A stretch of 19,770 bases of DNA from CAZPZZ01 sp964591245. GTDB taxonomy: Bacteria; Acidobacteriota; Vicinamibacteria; Vicinamibacterales; UBA8438. Location of the stretch: contig CAZPZZ010000073.1 of assembly GCA_964591245.1 (NCBI GenBank), forward strand, positions 1 through 19,770, in the 5' to 3' direction. Of the stretch, positions 8,069 to 15,155 are shown piece by piece. The notes under the pieces were generated by a model. That model made no database searches. It was given only the letters and a program-made list of their open reading frames with translations, and had not been told where the DNA came from. A program made the position numbers and the translations under genes. How positions within the stretch are numbered: the stretch's first letter is position 1; each line of letters starts with the position of its first letter.

Positions 8069-8773
8069 CTATCGAGATGCCAACGCGGTAACGACCGACT
8101 CGAGCACGACCCGACCGTCGGCACTTCCGAGCACCGATTCACAGGCACGCTCAGGATGCGGCATGAGCCCTACGACGTTCCGCTGCTGGTTGCATACGCC
8201 TGCGATAGCTCCGAGTGAGCCATTGGGATTTGCGGCGTCAGTGAGCGAGCCATCCGGCTCACAGTAGCGAAAGACAATTTGCCTATTCGCATCGGCGGCG
8301 GCCAGGAGATCTGGCGTCGCATAATAGTTGCCTTCGCCATGGGCGATGGGTAACCTCAACACCTGCCCCACCGAAGCCCCACAGGTGAACGGCGTATCGA
8401 GCTGGTCAACCCGAACATGCACATGCTGACAGAGGAATTTCAGCTGCCGGTTACGGAGCAGCGCCCCCTGGAGCAACCCCGCTTCAAGCAGGACCTGAAA
8501 GCCGTTGCAGATGCCCAAGACCGGCCCGCCGGCAGCCGCAAACTCGGCAACCCGAGTCAGCACCGGTGAAAACCTGGCAATCGCACCACTCCGAAGATAG
8601 TCACCATACGAAAACCCACCGGGCAGCACGACAACATCTGCCCTCCGGAGATCGGTCTCCTTATGCCAAACAAACTCCGCCTGCTGCCCCAGCACGTACT
8701 TGGTCGCATGGTACGCGTCATGGTCGCAGTTCGAACCAGGAAAGACGACGATTGCGAATTTCACGCTACCCAT
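8069..8773 (-). CDS. purQ: FGAM synthase, glutaminase subunit
   Basis: Class I glutamine amidotransferase subunit that releases ammonia for PurL. From the ATG at 8773 it has 234 residues. The cysteine nucleophile is C89 in GICNGFQVLLEAG, and the other triad members are H206 and E208 in MPHPERA. PGGFSYGDYLRSGAIA (51-66) is the oxyanion region of PurQ proteins. The frame is open for another 44 codons upstream, but these lie inside purS and are not PurQ-like. A GTG at 8764 would give a protein beginning MKFAIVVFPGSNCDHD, which fits known PurQ starts better than the ATG and leaves 1 base after the purS stop; the two choices differ by three residues. The ATG choice overlaps purS by 8 bases. Coupling with purS and purL is expected, since the three proteins form one complex. 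Confidence 0.96.
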   Translation of the reverse strand: MGSVKFAIVVFPGSNCDHDAYHATKYVLGQQAEFVWHKETDLRRADVVVLPGGFSYGDYLRSGAIARFSPVLTRVAEFAAAGGPVLGICNGFQVLLEAGLLQGALLRNRQLKFLCQHVHVRVDQLDTPFTCGASVGQVLRLPIAHGEGNYYATPDLLAAADANRQIVFRYCEPDGSLTDAANPNGSLGAIAGVCNQQRNVVGLMPHPERACESVLGSADGRVVLESVVTALASR

Positions 8774-9008
8774 CAACTTCGATGCGATAACTCTCGATGA
8801 CGGGATTCGCGAGTAGCCTGTCGGCCACCTCGGTCGCCAGCGCCTGAGCCTGCTCAGCAGTGTCAGCGTCAACGTCGAGCTCGAAATACTTTCCCTGCCG
8901 AACATCTCGCACGGACGAATAGTCCATTGATTCCAATGCCTCGACGATCGTTCTACCCTGCGGGTCGAATACCGACGGTTTGAGCGTAACGAAGACTCTA
9001 GCCTTCAC
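8766..9008 (-). CDS. purS: FGAM synthase, PurS subunit
   Basis: Small structural subunit that bridges PurQ and PurL and is needed for ammonia channelling in lineages with a small PurL. It has 80 residues, the normal length. The sequence MKARVFVTLKPSVFDPQGRT at the start and the segment around LLANPVIESYRIEV near the end are characteristic. The start is GTG at 9008, overlapping the purB TGA as GTGA, a usual mark of translational coupling. Its 3' end overlaps the purQ start region. Identification is secure from sequence and from position between purB and purQ. Confidence 0.96.
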   Translation of the reverse strand: MKARVFVTLKPSVFDPQGRTIVEALESMDYSSVRDVRQGKYFELDVDADTAEQAQALATEVADRLLANPVIESYRIEVDG

Positions 9009-10342
9009 GACACCATCCCTCGAGCGTCACCAGACTCGGACGCTCTGGCCAGCACGCGGTCCACGATGGGACCTACGTGGCGGAGTTGGTCCACGAGATC
9101 GAAGCACCGGTCAAGATCATCTTGCGACAGCACCGACATCACATCCGGATCATCGGCCAGCAACTCCTTGAAATCCCGTGACTCCGCCGGATCATAGGTT
9201 CGCATTGCTGCACGCTGCACCCACTCGTACGCTTGTTCGCGAGAAACATCCCGTTGCGCCAACGCCAGCAGAACGGTTCCCGAGAACACGACGCCACGCG
9301 ACCGCTGGAGGTTCTCGCGCATACGCTCCGGATGCACGACCAAATTTCGCACAATCCGCGTGAACCGCCGAAGCATATGGTCGAGTGCAACAAAACTGTC
9401 TGGCACGACAACACGTTCGACGGACGAATGCGAAATGTCACGCTCGTGCCAGAGCGCAACATTCTCCAGCGCCGCCATGGCGTTGGCCCGCAAGAGACGC
9501 GCCAGCCCCGTGATCTGCTCGCACCCGATAGGGTTACGCTTGTGGGGCATCGCCGAAGAACCTTTCTGCCCTTTCGCAAACCCTTCTTCCACCTCGCCGA
9601 TCTCGGTCTTCTGCAGCCCCCGCACCTCAAGAGCGAACTTTTCAAGCGAGGCCCCGGTCACGGCGATTGCATTGAGTAGCTCCGCATGACGGTCCCGTTG
9701 CACGACCTGCGACGCAATAGGCGTCGGGGTCAAACCGAGCGACTCGCACACCCGCTGCTCGATCTCCGGCTCCAGGTGGGCGTAGGTACCCACCGCGCCA
9801 GAAATCTTGCCCACACTGATGGTCTCGCGTGCGCGCTCAAGCCGCTGACGATCACGACCAAGTTCCTCAAACCAGAGCGCCAGCTTCAAACCGAACGTCA
9901 TCGGTTCGGCATGGACACCATGTGTCCGACCAATCATCGGAGTGTCACGATGCTCCTGGGCCCGGTCTCTCACGGCATCACGTAACTGATCAAGATCCCG
10001 CAGAATCAGACCACAGGCCTCCCGCATCTGCAGTGCCAGCGCCGTGTCGAGCACGTCGGACGACGTTAACCCAAAGTGTAGCCAACGAGCCGACGGTCCC
10101 ACCTGTTCGGCGACGGCCGTGGTGAACGCTATGACATCGTGCTGAGTGGTACGTTCGATCTCATCCACCCGCTCCGCCCGCACTCCCTCGCAAGCGGCTA
10201 TGTCCCGGGCGGCGTCGGCAGGAATCAAACCAGACACGGCCATCGCCTCGGCCGCCGCCACCTCGACACGCAACCAGGTGTTGTACTTCCGTTGGTCGCT
10301 CCAAATCTCACCGATTTCAGGATTCGTATATCGAGGAATCAT
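9005..10342 (-). CDS. purB: Adenylosuccinate lyase
   Basis: Fumarase/aspartase-superfamily enzyme acting twice in purine synthesis: it splits SAICAR to AICAR and adenylosuccinate to AMP, releasing fumarate each time. It has 445 residues, near the 430 typical of the Bacillus-type enzyme. TTQHDVIAF (65-73, with H68), FGLTSSDVLDTA (90-101), GRTHGVHAEP (138-147, with H141) and the superfamily signature GSSAMPHKRNP (261-271, with the catalytic serine) are all present. The ATG at 10342 follows the metallo-beta-lactamase-fold gene by 19 bases. Its stop overlaps the start of purS, so purB leads the purB-purS-purQ-purL cluster. No anomalies. Confidence 0.97.
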   Translation of the reverse strand: MIPRYTNPEIGEIWSDQRKYNTWLRVEVAAAEAMAVSGLIPADAARDIAACEGVRAERVDEIERTTQHDVIAFTTAVAEQVGPSARWLHFGLTSSDVLDTALALQMREACGLILRDLDQLRDAVRDRAQEHRDTPMIGRTHGVHAEPMTFGLKLALWFEELGRDRQRLERARETISVGKISGAVGTYAHLEPEIEQRVCESLGLTPTPIASQVVQRDRHAELLNAIAVTGASLEKFALEVRGLQKTEIGEVEEGFAKGQKGSSAMPHKRNPIGCEQITGLARLLRANAMAALENVALWHERDISHSSVERVVVPDSFVALDHMLRRFTRIVRNLVVHPERMRENLQRSRGVVFSGTVLLALAQRDVSREQAYEWVQRAAMRTYDPAESRDFKELLADDPDVMSVLSQDDLDRCFDLVDQLRHVGPIVDRVLARASESGDARGMVS

Positions 10343-10361
10343 GGTCTCTCGAAATGTTCTC

Positions 10362-11201
10362 TCAGAACGGAAGGGTGACCTGCTTCGACGCGTCGCCCTT
10401 CGGATGCCGACATGCTGTCAATACTGGAAGCTCAACGGTCTCTGCCACACGATCCTGTCGCGTGATCACGACCCTCACTTCGGAGCGCCCCACCGCCTCG
10501 AGTGCCTCCCGGCAGGTCATCTCCGCCAGTTCCGGTACATTATTCACCCGACTCAAGTGCGCCAGCACCAGACACTCCACGGAAGGCCCCAGATCCTCAC
10601 GAATGAATGTCGCCAATGCTTCATTCGACAAGTGCCCCCGATTGCTTCCGATCCGGACTTTCGTCGACTCGGCATAGGGCCCGACCGCTAAGAGCTCGAC
10701 TGCGTGGTTCGATTCAATGACCAAGAGACGGCAGGACTGAAACCGGTTTCGAAGCTGCGGCGTCACCATGCCAATGTCGGTTGCAAATCCGATGGCCCCG
10801 GCAGACGTGTCAATCCTAAACCCGACCGTTTCGGCATCCGCATCGTGTAAGACCTCGAAGGGCAAGAAGCGAAAACCGCAAATCTCCGTGACAGTGTCGC
10901 AGGTCAACCTCTGCCACGAGGCGACATCCCCCTGCCCCCACACCTCACGCGTGGCGTCGGTCACATAGACCGGCACGTCATACCGCCGCGAAAATAGCGC
11001 TGCCCCTTTCGTGTGGTCGCCATGAACATGGGTAATGGCCATCGCCCCCACACCGGATGGCTCAACGCCCACCCGCTCCAACCGTTTGGTGAGCTCTCGG
11101 CAACTCAAGCCAGCATCGATCAGGACCCGACCCTCGCCCTGTTGCAGTAGCGTCGCATTCCCCGCACTGCCGCTGCCAAGCACCGTCAATTGGACCGACA
11201 T
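10362..11201 (-). CDS. yycJ: YycJ/WalJ-family metallo-beta-lactamase-fold hydrolase
   Basis: 279 residues of the metallo-beta-lactamase fold. The order of motifs follows YycJ/WalJ: LGSGSAGNATLL (8-19), LIDAGLS with D29 (27-33), the metal motif THVHGDHTKG (57-66; H58, H60, D62, H63), VLHDAD with H119, FATDIG with D142, ESNH with H166, GHLSNEALA with H190 and LAHLSRVNN with H215. In YycJ proteins the first motif is usually THEHSDH, so the ligands are kept. YycJ is thought to be a DNA-processing exonuclease in Firmicutes, where it lies near the walRK genes; here it sits between an M16 peptidase and purB. Cytoplasmic: no signal peptide. The family is clear, and the substrate here is not known. 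Confidence 0.9.
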   Translation of the reverse strand: MSVQLTVLGSGSAGNATLLQQGEGRVLIDAGLSCRELTKRLERVGVEPSGVGAMAITHVHGDHTKGAALFSRRYDVPVYVTDATREVWGQGDVASWQRLTCDTVTEICGFRFLPFEVLHDADAETVGFRIDTSAGAIGFATDIGMVTPQLRNRFQSCRLLVIESNHAVELLAVGPYAESTKVRIGSNRGHLSNEALATFIREDLGPSVECLVLAHLSRVNNVPELAEMTCREALEAVGRSEVRVVITRQDRVAETVELPVLTACRHPKGDASKQVTLPF

Positions 11202-11234
11202 GGCCTCCGTATACGTGCGCGCCGATTGCCCGCG

Positions 11235-12494
11235 CTACTGTAATCCGAGTTGTGCCTCACTTGCGGGACGACCGTCGACGGGACCAAGGACTGTCGCGGA
11301 CAGGGATCCCGGAAGAAACAAATCGCGCGCCACACGCTGGACGTCCTCAACCGTTACCCGCTCGACCTCGTCGAGCATTTCATCCAGCGTGAACTGCCGA
11401 CCAAAATAGATCTGCTGGCGTGCCATGTGGGACATCCGACTCGACGAACTCTCCAGTCCGAGCACCAAATTCCCCTTGAGATGATCTTGGGCTCGACGTA
11501 ACTCCTCCCTCGGGACTGGATGATCACGGAGAATCTGCAGTTCCGCCACGATCAAGTCGATCACTTCCCGCACCGCTTCTGGATCACACCCGGCATAGAC
11601 GGTGACTGCTCCGCCGTCGCGATACGAAATGAGCCCGCTACTGACTGCGTAGGCCAACCCACGCTTCTCACGGATGTTCTGGAACAACCGTGAACTCATC
11701 GACCCCCCGAGCACAATGTTGAGGAGGTAACAGGCATGGCGGTCCTCATGTCCCTGAGAATACCCACCTACCCCAAGACAGATATGGCATTGCTCGAGTG
11801 CTTTTTCCCGGATCATCAGCCCGGTCACCGGCGTAGGTTCGCTTAAGGAGAACGCCTCCTCGCCTGTCGGCACCGTCTCGAATGCGGTGCCGACAAGATC
11901 GCGCACCTCGGCATGCTCCACATTGCCGGCCGCCGCAATGACGAGATTCGGGGCCGTGTAGACTCGCTTGAAGTAATCACGCAGGATCCCGCCGTCAAGC
12001 GGTTCCACCGTCTCTGGCACTCCAAGAATCGGGCGACCCAAGTCGTGTCCGGACCAAAACCGCTGCGTAAAAAGTTCATGGACGAGATCGTCTGGGGTGT
12101 CCTCCACCATCTTGATCTCTTCGAGCACGACCCGTTTCTCTCGAGCAATCTCTTCCTCGTCGAATTGCGGACGCAACAACAAGTCGGAGAGCACATCGAC
12201 CGCGCGCGGCAGATGTTCATCCAGCATTCTGACGTAGTAGCTCGCGAGTTCCTTCGCCGTGAACGCGTCGAGCTGCCCGCCGATAGAGTCAATTTCCTGA
12301 GCAATGTCCTGAGCTGACCGGGTAGCCGTTCCCTTGAACAGCATGTGCTCAACGAAATGTGCGATCCCTGAGTGGGTCGCACTTTCATGCCGAGATCCCC
12401 GTGTGAGCCAGGCCCCAAACGTGACCGAGCGCACGTCGGGCATCGCGTCAGTCAGCAAGCACATCCCATTATCGAACTGCTCTTGCACAATCAT
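11235..12494 (-). CDS. M16 family zinc metallopeptidase
   Basis: 419 residues, the length of single-chain, two-domain M16B peptidases (mitochondrial processing peptidase-like). The inverted zinc motif HFVEH is at 46-50, with H46 and H50 as ligands and E49 as catalytic base. E126 in VVLEEIKMVEDTPDD is correctly spaced, 75 residues after H50, as the third ligand, so the enzyme should be active. The second half carries GGSMSSRLFQNIREKRGLAY, the usual C-domain segment that closes the active-site chamber. There is no signal peptide, suggesting the cytoplasm, as for many bacterial M16B members. It is the first gene of the minus-strand run, 33 bases before yycJ. The ATG at 12494 has a weak GGTGG about 9 bases upstream. 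The substrate cannot be read from the sequence. Confidence 0.93.
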   Translation of the reverse strand: MIVQEQFDNGMCLLTDAMPDVRSVTFGAWLTRGSRHESATHSGIAHFVEHMLFKGTATRSAQDIAQEIDSIGGQLDAFTAKELASYYVRMLDEHLPRAVDVLSDLLLRPQFDEEEIAREKRVVLEEIKMVEDTPDDLVHELFTQRFWSGHDLGRPILGVPETVEPLDGGILRDYFKRVYTAPNLVIAAAGNVEHAEVRDLVGTAFETVPTGEEAFSLSEPTPVTGLMIREKALEQCHICLGVGGYSQGHEDRHACYLLNIVLGGSMSSRLFQNIREKRGLAYAVSSGLISYRDGGAVTVYAGCDPEAVREVIDLIVAELQILRDHPVPREELRRAQDHLKGNLVLGLESSSSRMSHMARQQIYFGRQFTLDEMLDEVERVTVEDVQRVARDLFLPGSLSATVLGPVDGRPASEAQLGLQ

Positions 12495-12506
12495 TCGTCA
12501 AAGCCA

Positions 12507-12526
12507 CCAGTCACTGGGATACCCAG
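12507..12526. repeat. Overlapping inverted repeats in the M16 gene leader
   Basis: CCAGTCACTGG (12507-12517) is a perfect dyad with a single central base. CTGGG-ATA-CCCAG (12514-12526) is a second dyad that shares four bases with it, so as RNA the two folds would exclude each other. They lie 13-32 bases upstream of the M16 ATG. They could be an operator or an RNA switch near the ribosome site, or chance. Confidence 0.25.
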
Positions 12527-12599
12527 GAATGAGGGGCGCCAAAAACTTCCTGTAACCTCTTGCTCAAAAAGGGAATTACGGAAACCAAACAAGACGTGT

Positions 12600-12629
12600 A
12601 CGATATCACGCGCGCTGAAGCTGCATCAA
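12600..12629 (-). promoter_or_regulatory. Candidate sigma-70-type promoter for the M16-yycJ-pur run
   Basis: On the minus strand TTGATG (12629-12624) and TATCGT (12605-12600) are separated by 18 bases, four of six matches each to the consensus hexamers. TGA directly before the -10 gives an extended -10. It is the best candidate I found in the 183-base divergent region between the M16 gene and rlmN, and would start transcripts about 100 bases before the M16 ATG. Confidence 0.3.
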
Positions 12630-12677
12630 CTCAAAGGGCAATCTGCGTGGTTCAACTTCCTGGCGTGCTACTGTGAC

Positions 12678-13769
12678 GTGGTGGACGACGTAGCGCCAGA
12701 TCTCGCGGAGATCGAACTCCCTGAACTCGAGGCACTTTTCGCATCATTCGGTTCAGAGCGGTTTCATGCACGACAGGTGTATCGCTGGGTCTATCGCCAC
12801 GGACTTGAAAATTTCACGGGGATGACGAACCTGTCCCAGGCACTGCGCACTCAACTGCACCAGGCCCTGACATTCTCCACGCCTACCGTAGTCTCCCGAG
12901 AGTTCTCAAGCGACGGCACGCAGAAGTTCCTATTCCGCCTGACAGATGGGCGCAATATCGAGTCGGTATTCATTCCCGACACCCCAGCCATGACGTTATG
13001 TGTCTCGTCACAGGTCGGGTGCGCCATGCAATGCCAGTTCTGTCTGACGGGACAGATGGGCCTGGCCAGACACCTGACGGCGGGTGAAATCGCCGGCCAG
13101 GTGCGCGTACTCGCACGGGAACTGGATCTAGAGTACCGCCGTTTCAACATCGTCCTCATGGGCATGGGCGAACCCCTCCACAATTACGACGCGACAATGA
13201 AGGCGCTTCGACTACTCGCGGCACCGGAAGGCTTAGGCCTCACCCCTCGCCGGGTCACCCTCTCAACGATCGGGCTCATCCCGGCGCTTACCCGCTTGGC
13301 GACCGAATCGTGGCTACCAAATCTTGCGGTCTCCCTGCATGCCACAACGGATGCCGCACGACATGCCCTCATCCCGACGACACGCACCCAACGCCTCTCC
13401 GACCTTGTCGCGGCCTGCCGCCAGTTTCCGCTCAAGGTGCGAGACCGGATCACGTTCGAGTATGTCCTGCTCGATGGGGTAAACGATACGGAGGCAGACG
13501 CCACCCGGCTCGGAACGCTCCTGCGTGGGTTACAGGCGAAAGTGAACTTGATCCCGCTCAACCCGGCCCCGGGGATCCCGTTCACACGTCCATCCGACAG
13601 AGAGGTGGATCGCTTCGCTCGCGCCGTTACCAGTCAAGGGTTGAACGTATCAGTCCGCAAGAGCCGGGGTCGTGACATCCGAGCAGCCTGCGGGCAACTC
13701 ATGGTTGAAGGAGGTCCACGCCCCTCGACTGGGCAACGGGCGGCCACCCTGTTGACCAATCGGAGCTAG
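12678..13769 (+). CDS. rlmN: Dual-specificity rRNA/tRNA adenine-C2 methyltransferase, radical SAM
   Basis: Radical-SAM enzyme that methylates C2 of A2503 in 23S rRNA and of A37 in some tRNAs. From the GTG at 12678 it has 363 residues. An N-terminal RNA-binding helical part (about 11-65, ELPELEALFASFG) precedes the core. The [4Fe-4S] cysteines are C115, C119 and C122 in GCAMQCQFC. The two mechanistic cysteines are C108 in TLCVSSQ and C338 in IRAACGQL. NIVLMGMGEPLHNY (157-170) is the SAM-binding glycine motif of the family. The frame is open back to an ATG at 12372, but that lies inside the opposite M16 gene and adds about 100 unrelated residues. The only sensible starts are GTG at 12678 or 12681, and neither has a clear Shine-Dalgarno. 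Its TAG shares a CTAG with the stop of mtaB. Confidence 0.95.
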   Translation: MVDDVAPDLAEIELPELEALFASFGSERFHARQVYRWVYRHGLENFTGMTNLSQALRTQLHQALTFSTPTVVSREFSSDGTQKFLFRLTDGRNIESVFIPDTPAMTLCVSSQVGCAMQCQFCLTGQMGLARHLTAGEIAGQVRVLARELDLEYRRFNIVLMGMGEPLHNYDATMKALRLLAAPEGLGLTPRRVTLSTIGLIPALTRLATESWLPNLAVSLHATTDAARHALIPTTRTQRLSDLVAACRQFPLKVRDRITFEYVLLDGVNDTEADATRLGTLLRGLQAKVNLIPLNPAPGIPFTRPSDREVDRFARAVTSQGLNVSVRKSRGRDIRAACGQLMVEGGPRPSTGQRAATLLTNRS

Positions 13770-15025
13770 ACAAACGTGCCTGCCAGCGGCTCGGCGCTCT
13801 GAATCCGTACCCGGACACGCTGGTTCCCGTTCATTCCGTCTGGAACCGCCACCTTGAGGTAATTGTCGGTGAGCACGATTGAGGCCCCATCGAGCGTAAT
13901 ACCAGACCTGACGGTGCCAACCTGACCTTCCCTGAATCGCCTGGACAGCGTCGCGCCTGCCTCGCGCAGCACGCGGGCACGGCTTCGAACCACCGGCCCC
14001 GGCACCCGCCCTGGTAGGCCTGCTGCCTCGGTACCCTCCCGTGGAGAATACGGAAAGACGTGCACATAGGTCAGGGGACTCGACTCGAGATACATCACCG
14101 TCTCGTTCGCGTCCTCTTCTCCCTCACCCGGAAACCCGGCGATAAAATCTGACCCGATGCCCGCCGCCGGCATCCGTTCCCGCACCCGATCAACAACCCG
14201 GCGATAACGTTCGAGCGTATAGGGTCGCTTCATGCGCCGGAGCATCACGTCGCTCGCATGCTGAAGCGGTAGATGGAAATGGGGTGCAAACCGACCGCTT
14301 CGCGCGATCAAATCCACAAGTTCCGCCGGACAGTCCATCGGCTCAAGAGAGCTGATCCGGAATGTCGCCGAAGACGGGTGTCGATCGAGAGAAGCCAATA
14401 GTGCCGTCAACGTAGAGGGGTCCTCAAGATCGCGGCCGTACGATCCCAGATGTACCCCAGTAAGCACGATTTCCTGGAAACCACTGGCTGCCGCATGATC
14501 GACAGCCGCCACTACCCGCGCGTGATCCAAACTCCGCCCACGCCCACGCGTGGTCGGGATAATGCAGTACGCACACGGCTCGTCACACCCCGTCTGCACA
14601 CGAAGCATGAACGCCACACGTCCGATCGCCCCCGGAGACACGGGGTCTCCACAGGGGCCGGCACCGCCAGCGAAGCGGTCCGCCGACGTTCGGGACACGG
14701 GCAATACCTGGTCCGCGATTGTGTGCTTCTCGTCGTTCGGAACAACCTCTGGCGAACCTGGCAACGCCGCAATTTCTTCTCCCGCCCGCGTCACGTAACA
14801 GCCAGTCGCCACCACCCGCGCGTCCGGATTGAGCCGGGACACCCGCCGGAGCGTCTGTCGAGTACCCTGGTCAGCCGTAGCCGTCACGGAACAACTGTTG
14901 ACGACGACAAGATCCGCCTCATCCACCGGTGCACGTGTGCCACCGCGCGCCCGCAGCTGCATCTCGAGCTGCAGGCTATCTGCCTGATTCACACGGCAAC
15001 CGAAGGTTGTAATCGCGAAACGCAA
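13766..15025 (-). CDS. mtaB: tRNA t6A37 methylthiotransferase, MtaB type
   Basis: Radical-SAM enzyme that adds a methylthio group to t6A at position 37 of tRNAs reading ANN codons. It has 419 residues in the order expected: UPF0004 domain with cluster cysteines C10 (TFGCRVNQADS), C45 (VNSCSVT) and C76 (ATGCYVT); radical-SAM core with C147, C151 and C154 in TGCDEPCAYCIIPTTRGRGRS; and a C-terminal TRAM-like RNA-binding part from about 360. GCRVNQ, rather than the GCQMN of MiaB, favours MtaB (YqeV-like). The frame is open for another 114 codons upstream, but they lie in the opposite M20 gene and are unrelated. The TTG at 15025 gives MRFAITTFGCRVNQ and has AGGAG seven bases before it, so I choose it. 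MiaB or RimO are less likely given the motifs. Confidence 0.88.
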   Translation of the reverse strand: MRFAITTFGCRVNQADSLQLEMQLRARGGTRAPVDEADLVVVNSCSVTATADQGTRQTLRRVSRLNPDARVVATGCYVTRAGEEIAALPGSPEVVPNDEKHTIADQVLPVSRTSADRFAGGAGPCGDPVSPGAIGRVAFMLRVQTGCDEPCAYCIIPTTRGRGRSLDHARVVAAVDHAAASGFQEIVLTGVHLGSYGRDLEDPSTLTALLASLDRHPSSATFRISSLEPMDCPAELVDLIARSGRFAPHFHLPLQHASDVMLRRMKRPYTLERYRRVVDRVRERMPAAGIGSDFIAGFPGEGEEDANETVMYLESSPLTYVHVFPYSPREGTEAAGLPGRVPGPVVRSRARVLREAGATLSRRFREGQVGTVRSGITLDGASIVLTDNYLKVAVPDGMNGNQRVRVRIQSAEPLAGTFV

Positions 15026-15032
15026 GATATGG

Positions 15033-15037
15033 CTCCT
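15033..15037 (-). promoter_or_regulatory. Shine-Dalgarno that decides the mtaB TTG start
   Basis: The minus strand reads AGGAG here, seven bases before the TTG at 15025-15023. No in-frame ATG or GTG is near, and the residues after the TTG match the usual beginning of the family, so this site identifies a non-ATG start. Confidence 0.65.
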
Positions 15038-15065
15038 AGAAAACGGTAGCACGACACTGTCCCGT

Positions 15066-15075
15066 CTGCATGCAG
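15066..15075. promoter_or_regulatory. Palindrome in the mtaB/M20 divergent region
   Basis: CTGCATGCAG is a perfect 10-base palindrome lying 41 bases upstream of mtaB and 81 bases upstream of the M20 gene. It is a possible operator for either gene, but short palindromes occur by chance. The 130-base divergent region holds no convincing -35/-10 pair for the M20 gene; TACGAT at 15092-15097 is the best -10-like match. Confidence 0.2.
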
Positions 15076-15155
15076 CAGAATCCGAACTGTCATACGATCG
15101 GGGCGTCGCTTCCGCATCAAGAGATGCCATCGGGAACCACAAGCGAGGAGCCACC

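Noticed and set aside
8774..8905. 44-codon N-terminal extension of PurQ
   Set aside because: It is purS read in another frame and is unlike the start of any PurQ.
12372..12677. N-terminal extension of RlmN from an ATG at 12372
   Set aside because: It lies largely in the antisense of the M16 gene and its leader; the residues are unrelated to the family, and family alignment begins just after the GTG at 12678.
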